From Candidatus Bathyarchaeota archaeon (GTDB lineage: Archaea; Thermoproteota; Bathyarchaeia; Bathyarchaeales; Bathycorpusculaceae), in assembly GCA_026014485.1 (NCBI GenBank), contig JAOZIE010000012.1, positions 1 to 64,000 on the forward strand: a stretch of 64,000 bases of DNA. The letters run 5' to 3'. Under the pieces are notes generated by a model. That model was not told where the DNA came from, did no database searches, and saw only the letters and a list, made by a program, of their open reading frames with translations. Positions within the stretch are counted from its first letter, which is position 1. Every line of letters begins with the position of its first letter. A program made the translations under genes and the position numbers. This document shows positions 60,617-64,000 of this stretch, one piece after another.

Positions 60617-61291
60617 ATGGTTGTTAACGCTGACCTCCATGTTCACTCCATCTACAGTTCAGACTCGTTCATATCCCCCAAAGACCTGATCTATTTTGCA
60701 AAGAAACGCGGTTTAAACGCGGTCGCGGTCACCGACCACAACCGTGTGGAGGGCGCCTTGAAAATCGCCAAAGAAACCAGCTTCCGCATCATCCCAGGCA
60801 TCGAAGTCTCCAGCATGCACGGGCACATTGTGGGGCTCAACGTCACCGAAGTCATCCCAAAAGGTCTCAGCGCAGACGAAACCGTGGATAGAATCCACGC
60901 TGCAGGAGGCGTCGCCGTAGCCTGCCACCCGTACACTTTCTTCAAGTACAGCCTCAAAGAACATGTCTCCGCAAAGTTTGACGCCGTCGAAATCATTAAT
61001 GCCCGAGCGTTCCCGTTTGGTCGAAGCGTCAGAAAAGCGGAGGAGGCAGCAAAACGGTTTGGGCTTTCGCGTGTGGCGGGGACGGACGCGCATTATGGTC
61101 CGCAAATAGGCTTCGCCTACACAGCCATTGACGCTGAGCCGAACGTAGATGATATAGCAGAAGCCATATTGAAAGGGCGCTGTCAACCCTTCGGGACATC
61201 TGTACCCTGGATTTTGAATTTGCAGCAGCAGTTTCAAAGGCTGCGAAGACTCGTAAACAAAGTTGGCAAAGCCCCCGCTGACGTCTTTTAG
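60617..61291 (+). CDS. PHP-domain metal-dependent phosphoesterase
   Basis: 224 residues from the ATG at 60617 with GGAG at 60603; the open frame reaches into metG, but that part is a shadow. Metal-ligand motifs are NADLHVHSIYSSD (HxH), VAVTDHNRVEG (DHN), GIEVSS, VACHPY and AGTDAHYG. It is a stand-alone PHP phosphoesterase (trehalose-phosphate/ RNase AM-like group) of unknown substrate. Its last four bases overlap the convergent gene. Confidence 0.88.
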   Translation: MVVNADLHVHSIYSSDSFISPKDLIYFAKKRGLNAVAVTDHNRVEGALKIAKETSFRIIPGIEVSSMHGHIVGLNVTEVIPKGLSADETVDRIHAAGGVAVACHPYTFFKYSLKEHVSAKFDAVEIINARAFPFGRSVRKAEEAAKRFGLSRVAGTDAHYGPQIGFAYTAIDAEPNVDDIAEAILKGRCQPFGTSVPWILNLQQQFQRLRRLVNKVGKAPADVF

Positions 61292-62769
61292 CTTTTGGTC
61301 GGCGTGAAAGGCACCCGTTTTTCTCTGCAGATTTTCCTGATGAGGTTTCGTCCCTGCGCAGCACATCCTGGAATCCCCGCGCCGCCTGCGGTGGCTCCTA
61401 TCATGTAAAAGTTTTTTAGCCGTGGCAAGGTTTGGGGCGGTCCCTTCAACAGTGACATGCCTTCGAAGAAGCCAAGTTTATTTTCGAATCCCTGTCCGAC
61501 GCCCGTGTAGCGTTCCATAGTTATCGGTGTGGCTACGTCTTGGGCTTCCACTTGGCTTGTGATATCGGGAAAACGGGTTTCCAGTTCGGTTAGCAACGTT
61601 TCTGCTACAGCGGCTTTTTCTTTTTCGTATTTTTCGTGGTTGTCGTAGTAGAGGTCCTTCCAGAAGCTGTAGCTGGTGTCCAGCAGAATTTTGAGGACGG
61701 AATTGCCCACGGGGGCAAGCGTGGGGTCGTAGCCGAACAGTTCAAGGTCCAGTCGGTCGTGTTCCCTGTCGGCTATCTTCACGGGTTTTTTGAGGAAAAG
61801 CACCATTGCGCGAGGCTCCTTGGATAGGTCTCTGGCTAACCCAAAGGAAACTTGAATCCCCATTACCGCGTTGTCGGAAGGTGTAGAATATTGGTTTCTG
61901 ATTTTTTGGTTCCCAAAGCGCCCGCCCAGCAAGTCAAAGATTGTTGTGTACGCAAAGGCGTCAGAAACCACAACATCCGCTTTGTATAGGGTTTCATCCA
62001 CCAATTTGACGCCCACCGCCTTGTTGTCCTCAACCAGAACCTCCTTAACATACGAGTTATAGTTCAGTTCGCCGCCCAGACGCCTGTACCGCTGCTCGAT
62101 GGCTTTAGAAAACTCCAAAGAGCCCCCTACGGGAACCCCATAATTTTTTGCATCACAATTCCCAATCATGTTAAGGTGCACAAACACAGGCGTGTCGGGC
62201 CAGTCATACTGGATTGTGGGGAAAGCTTTGCGCAGAAAAGGGTTTTTGAATTTTTCCGCGTAAACCTTCATGGGTGCCCCCAACCTTGCCAACTTCAGCA
62301 AACTGGGAAGACGTTTGGCGAAGGCGCCTCCGCTGAGAAGAGCAGTTTCCAGCAGGTCCAGATGCGTGAACCCACTGGCGCTTTTTATGTATCGGTCTAT
62401 GGCTGAGGCGTCTTGAGGCGCGATTTCTTTCATGTGCTGCTGCAGTCGGTCAAGGTCAGTGTACACATGGAAGGCTTTGCCGTTCTCGTCCTCGACCTGC
62501 GTCATGTCCTCTGGAAAAATGATTGTGCGCGTGGGTAACGCTCCAAGTTCCTCCCACATGGAGTACAGCAGGTATCCGGGTCTGCAGCCTGCCAAGTGAT
62601 GAATGCAGCCGTCGAAGACGTAGCCGCTTCTTTTCCAAGCGGTACATTGTCCGCCGGGCTTGTTATGCACCTCGAAGATTTGGCTGTCTAAGCCGCTCAT
62701 CTGCGCGTAACATCCAGCGGATAAGCCACCTATTCCTGCCCCGATTATGATTACACTGTTTTTCGACAA
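61288..62769 (-). CDS. Phytoene desaturase/CrtI-like FAD oxidoreductase
   Basis: 493 residues. The N-terminal FAD-binding motif is SVIIIGAGIGGLSAGCYAQM, then FEVHNKPGGQCTAWKRSGYVFDGCIHHLAG. VYTDLDRLQQHMKEIAP and the C-terminal PRLKNFYMIGATAGGAGIPGCAAQGRNL (carotenoid/flavin motif) complete the family. Members desaturate or isomerise carotenoids or saturate isoprenoid chains, and saturation of archaeal lipid chains is equally possible. No other carotenoid genes are in the window. Confidence 0.85.
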   Translation of the reverse strand: MSKNSVIIIGAGIGGLSAGCYAQMSGLDSQIFEVHNKPGGQCTAWKRSGYVFDGCIHHLAGCRPGYLLYSMWEELGALPTRTIIFPEDMTQVEDENGKAFHVYTDLDRLQQHMKEIAPQDASAIDRYIKSASGFTHLDLLETALLSGGAFAKRLPSLLKLARLGAPMKVYAEKFKNPFLRKAFPTIQYDWPDTPVFVHLNMIGNCDAKNYGVPVGGSLEFSKAIEQRYRRLGGELNYNSYVKEVLVEDNKAVGVKLVDETLYKADVVVSDAFAYTTIFDLLGGRFGNQKIRNQYSTPSDNAVMGIQVSFGLARDLSKEPRAMVLFLKKPVKIADREHDRLDLELFGYDPTLAPVGNSVLKILLDTSYSFWKDLYYDNHEKYEKEKAAVAETLLTELETRFPDITSQVEAQDVATPITMERYTGVGQGFENKLGFFEGMSLLKGPPQTLPRLKNFYMIGATAGGAGIPGCAAQGRNLIRKICREKRVPFTPTKS

Positions 62770-62990
62770 GCGTTTTCTCCTCGATGAATATGGTTTCCTG
62801 AGGGTAAAAAACTTTGTAGGCAGCTACAAATGAAAACGGTTTCTGTGCAGGGGTTTCCGCGCAAAAGTTTTTCTGTGTTACTCTGGGGAACCGAGTGCGC
62901 GTGGGTGTATTTGCGTAAATTACATATATCACTTGTGGGGCAACTGTTTCATTCAAGAAAGGCTCAGACTTGATTCTTGGAGGAACAAAT

Positions 62991-63137
62991 TTGGTTTGGC
63001 TATGTGGAAACTGCGGAGCCGAAATGCCAGATGAATGCGTTGTCTGCAAGCGCTGTGGCGCCGTCAAAACGGGCTCTGATGCCCGCGAAGAGGACAGCAA
63101 CCTCGAAGCGGAATTCTGGAAGCAGGAATGGGGCTAA
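62991..63137 (+). CDS. Small zinc-ribbon protein (48 aa)
   Basis: The TTG at 62991 with GGAGG at 62979-62983 (7-nt spacing) encodes VWLCGNCGAEMPDECVVCKR, CGAVKTGSDAREEDS and NLEAEFWKQEWG. The cysteines C5/C8 and C16/C19/C22 form one ribbon. The strong ribosome site and Cys spacing support a real gene, although it is short. The function is unknown. Confidence 0.6.
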   Translation: MVWLCGNCGAEMPDECVVCKRCGAVKTGSDAREEDSNLEAEFWKQEWG

Positions 63138-63234
63138 AACTCCGATTTCAAAACAGAACCACTACAAAAACTAAAATGCTAATTGTAACAGGAAAAAGAA
63201 AAGAAGGGAAGGTAGGGGCTGAAAGGGGGAGCGG

Positions 63235-63888
63235 TTAGGTCTGCGATTTCGAGTTGGCTGAGCCTGCAGTTAACCCCGGGGGTAGGTCGGGGAAGTTTGC
63301 GTTGACTCTTTGTTCTGCGACGGTGGCTGCTTCTGCAAGTATCTTGGATGCGTCTTCGTTTACGTTGCCGAAGTTGAGGGTCATGCCGCTGCCTGAGCCT
63401 GCTTCTAGCATCAAGCCGCTGAGCATGTCGCCGATGCTGCCGAGTTCGTTTTCTGCTTCAGGTAGAACGCCGCACATTCCAACGTTTACGCTGCGTAGGA
63501 CGCCTATGGCTGGTCCCAATGTGGTTACGATGTCTCCGAATTCTGTGACTGTCTTTATTCTAAGGGAGACTTGGTCTAGAGCGAGCCGTGCATTCATGGT
63601 TAGTCGTGACATCTTGCGAACTTCTGCCAGCTCATTTGCGTAGATGTTGGCGTGTGCTGTGTCGTGTTTGGTGTAGGCGTCAACAAGTTTGGTGAAGAGT
63701 GCTTTGTCTTTCTGCGCGAATTTCTCGTTGGCTTGGTCTAGACGGTTAATTTGCATGTCAAGACGCTTAACCGCTTGGTCAAGCCGAGGTTTCAGAGGCG
63801 GTTGCTGCTTAACTGTCCCGCGTAAGGTGTCAAGAAAAGAGTTATCATCTCTCTTGCTTTCCCATTTTTTAGTGAATCGTTCAGACAT
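63235..63888 (-). CDS. cdvB: ESCRT-III / CdvB-like protein
   Basis: 217 residues from the ATG at 63888 (GAGGATG in front); a frame 7 codons longer is open. It is a Snf7-type helix hairpin: PRLDQAVKRLDMQINRLDQA (basic helix 1), DAYTKHDTAHANIYANELAE (helix 2 with the AxxxYAxEL pattern) and MSRLTMNARLALDQVSLRIK. An acidic C-terminal half (AENELGSIGDML, NEDASKILAEAATVAEQRV) and a PPG tail end the protein. This is the CdvB group used for membrane scission in archaeal division and vesicle release. TATA-like TATATAT lies near 63946. No cdvA or cdvC is in the window. Confidence 0.85.
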   Translation of the reverse strand: MSERFTKKWESKRDDNSFLDTLRGTVKQQPPLKPRLDQAVKRLDMQINRLDQANEKFAQKDKALFTKLVDAYTKHDTAHANIYANELAEVRKMSRLTMNARLALDQVSLRIKTVTEFGDIVTTLGPAIGVLRSVNVGMCGVLPEAENELGSIGDMLSGLMLEAGSGSGMTLNFGNVNEDASKILAEAATVAEQRVNANFPDLPPGLTAGSANSKSQT

Positions 63889-64000
63889 GTTAACATCCTC
63901 TAAGCCCAAATCAGCAAGTGAAGTACTTATGGCTTGTTAACATGCAGATATATACATGAAAGTTGAAACTTTTCTGGGAATTGGTTGCAGAAACAAATTG

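Overview
This 64 kb window is archaeal chromosome. The markers are an acidic-stalk ribosomal protein P1/L12, an archaeal/eukaryotic-type glycyl-tRNA synthetase, a tRNA-splicing endonuclease, an XPB-type helicase paired with Bax1, a geranylgeranylglyceryl-phosphate lipid-ether prenyltransferase (UbiA family), MTA phosphorylase with adenine phosphoribosyltransferase, TrmB- and Lrp-type regulators and an ESCRT-III/CdvB protein. Many genes have TTG/GTG starts, AT-rich TATA boxes and GGAGG/GGTGA ribosome sites. The gene content and the proline/threonine/serine-stalked surface proteins suggest a Bathyarchaeia-like member of the Thermoproteota. That placement is inference, and the genus cannot be read from the sequence. 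No rRNA, complete tRNA, CRISPR array or insertion sequence was recognised.

Layout. 0-8 kb: SemiSWEET-like transporter, a decayed TrmB-like C-terminus, a surface protein, the XPB/Bax1 pair, a radical SAM/SPASM enzyme and a LamG-fold secreted protein. 8-14.5 kb: DUF123 GIY-YIG protein, FemAB-like transferase, FkbM methyltransferase, a deoxyribosyltransferase-like protein, a DUF255 thioredoxin-domain protein, and a winged-helix regulator with its membrane partner. 14.8-22 kb: relic of an ABC ATPase fused in frame to a zinc ribbon, HtrA protease, the adenine-salvage pair mtnP-apt, an OB-fold protein, and acetyl-CoA synthetase. 22-28 kb: an accessory, AT-richer stretch with two surface-protein genes (one frameshifted), a signal-peptide relic, a candidate DNA-binding protein and degenerate direct repeats, then DUF763 and DUF998 genes. 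28-36 kb: radical SAM protein, tandem AbrB-like protein, acetate transporter SatP, Ca2+-type P-ATPase, L12, and a presenilin-like intramembrane aspartyl protease. 36-41 kb: small CxxC zinc ribbons, a cluster of regulator genes each needing a one-base correction, a TrmB-PAS protein with a crumbling 3' end, and a kelch surface protein. 41-56 kb: housekeeping genes (SPOUT methyltransferase, phosphoglucose/phosphomannose isomerase, inositol-phosphate synthase, GlyRS-DUF47-EndA operon, sugar nucleotidyltransferase, a divergent cis-prenyltransferase-like protein next to the UbiA enzyme, and a CysRS-like protein with altered zinc ligands). 56-64 kb: surface protein, zinc-ribbon/adhesin-like protein divergent from a zinc-ribbon/RDD protein, MetRS-PHP operon, carotenoid-desaturase-like oxidoreductase, small zinc ribbon, and CdvB.

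The most notable unexplained signal is a 22-bp dyad, TTWGTCAA-N6-TTGACTAA. It occurs five times, upstream of three surface-protein genes: twice in tandem at 23.7 kb, twice in tandem at 56.5 kb, and once at 2.6 kb. At the two tandem loci the spacing to the start codon is identical. It looks like the operator of an undescribed cell-surface regulon, and the winged-helix-like protein at 23972-24334 lies beside one operator pair. A second theme is that several reading frames become normal family members when one base is added or removed, usually in a short homopolymer. This means either assembly error or real local gene decay, and these cases are recorded individually.
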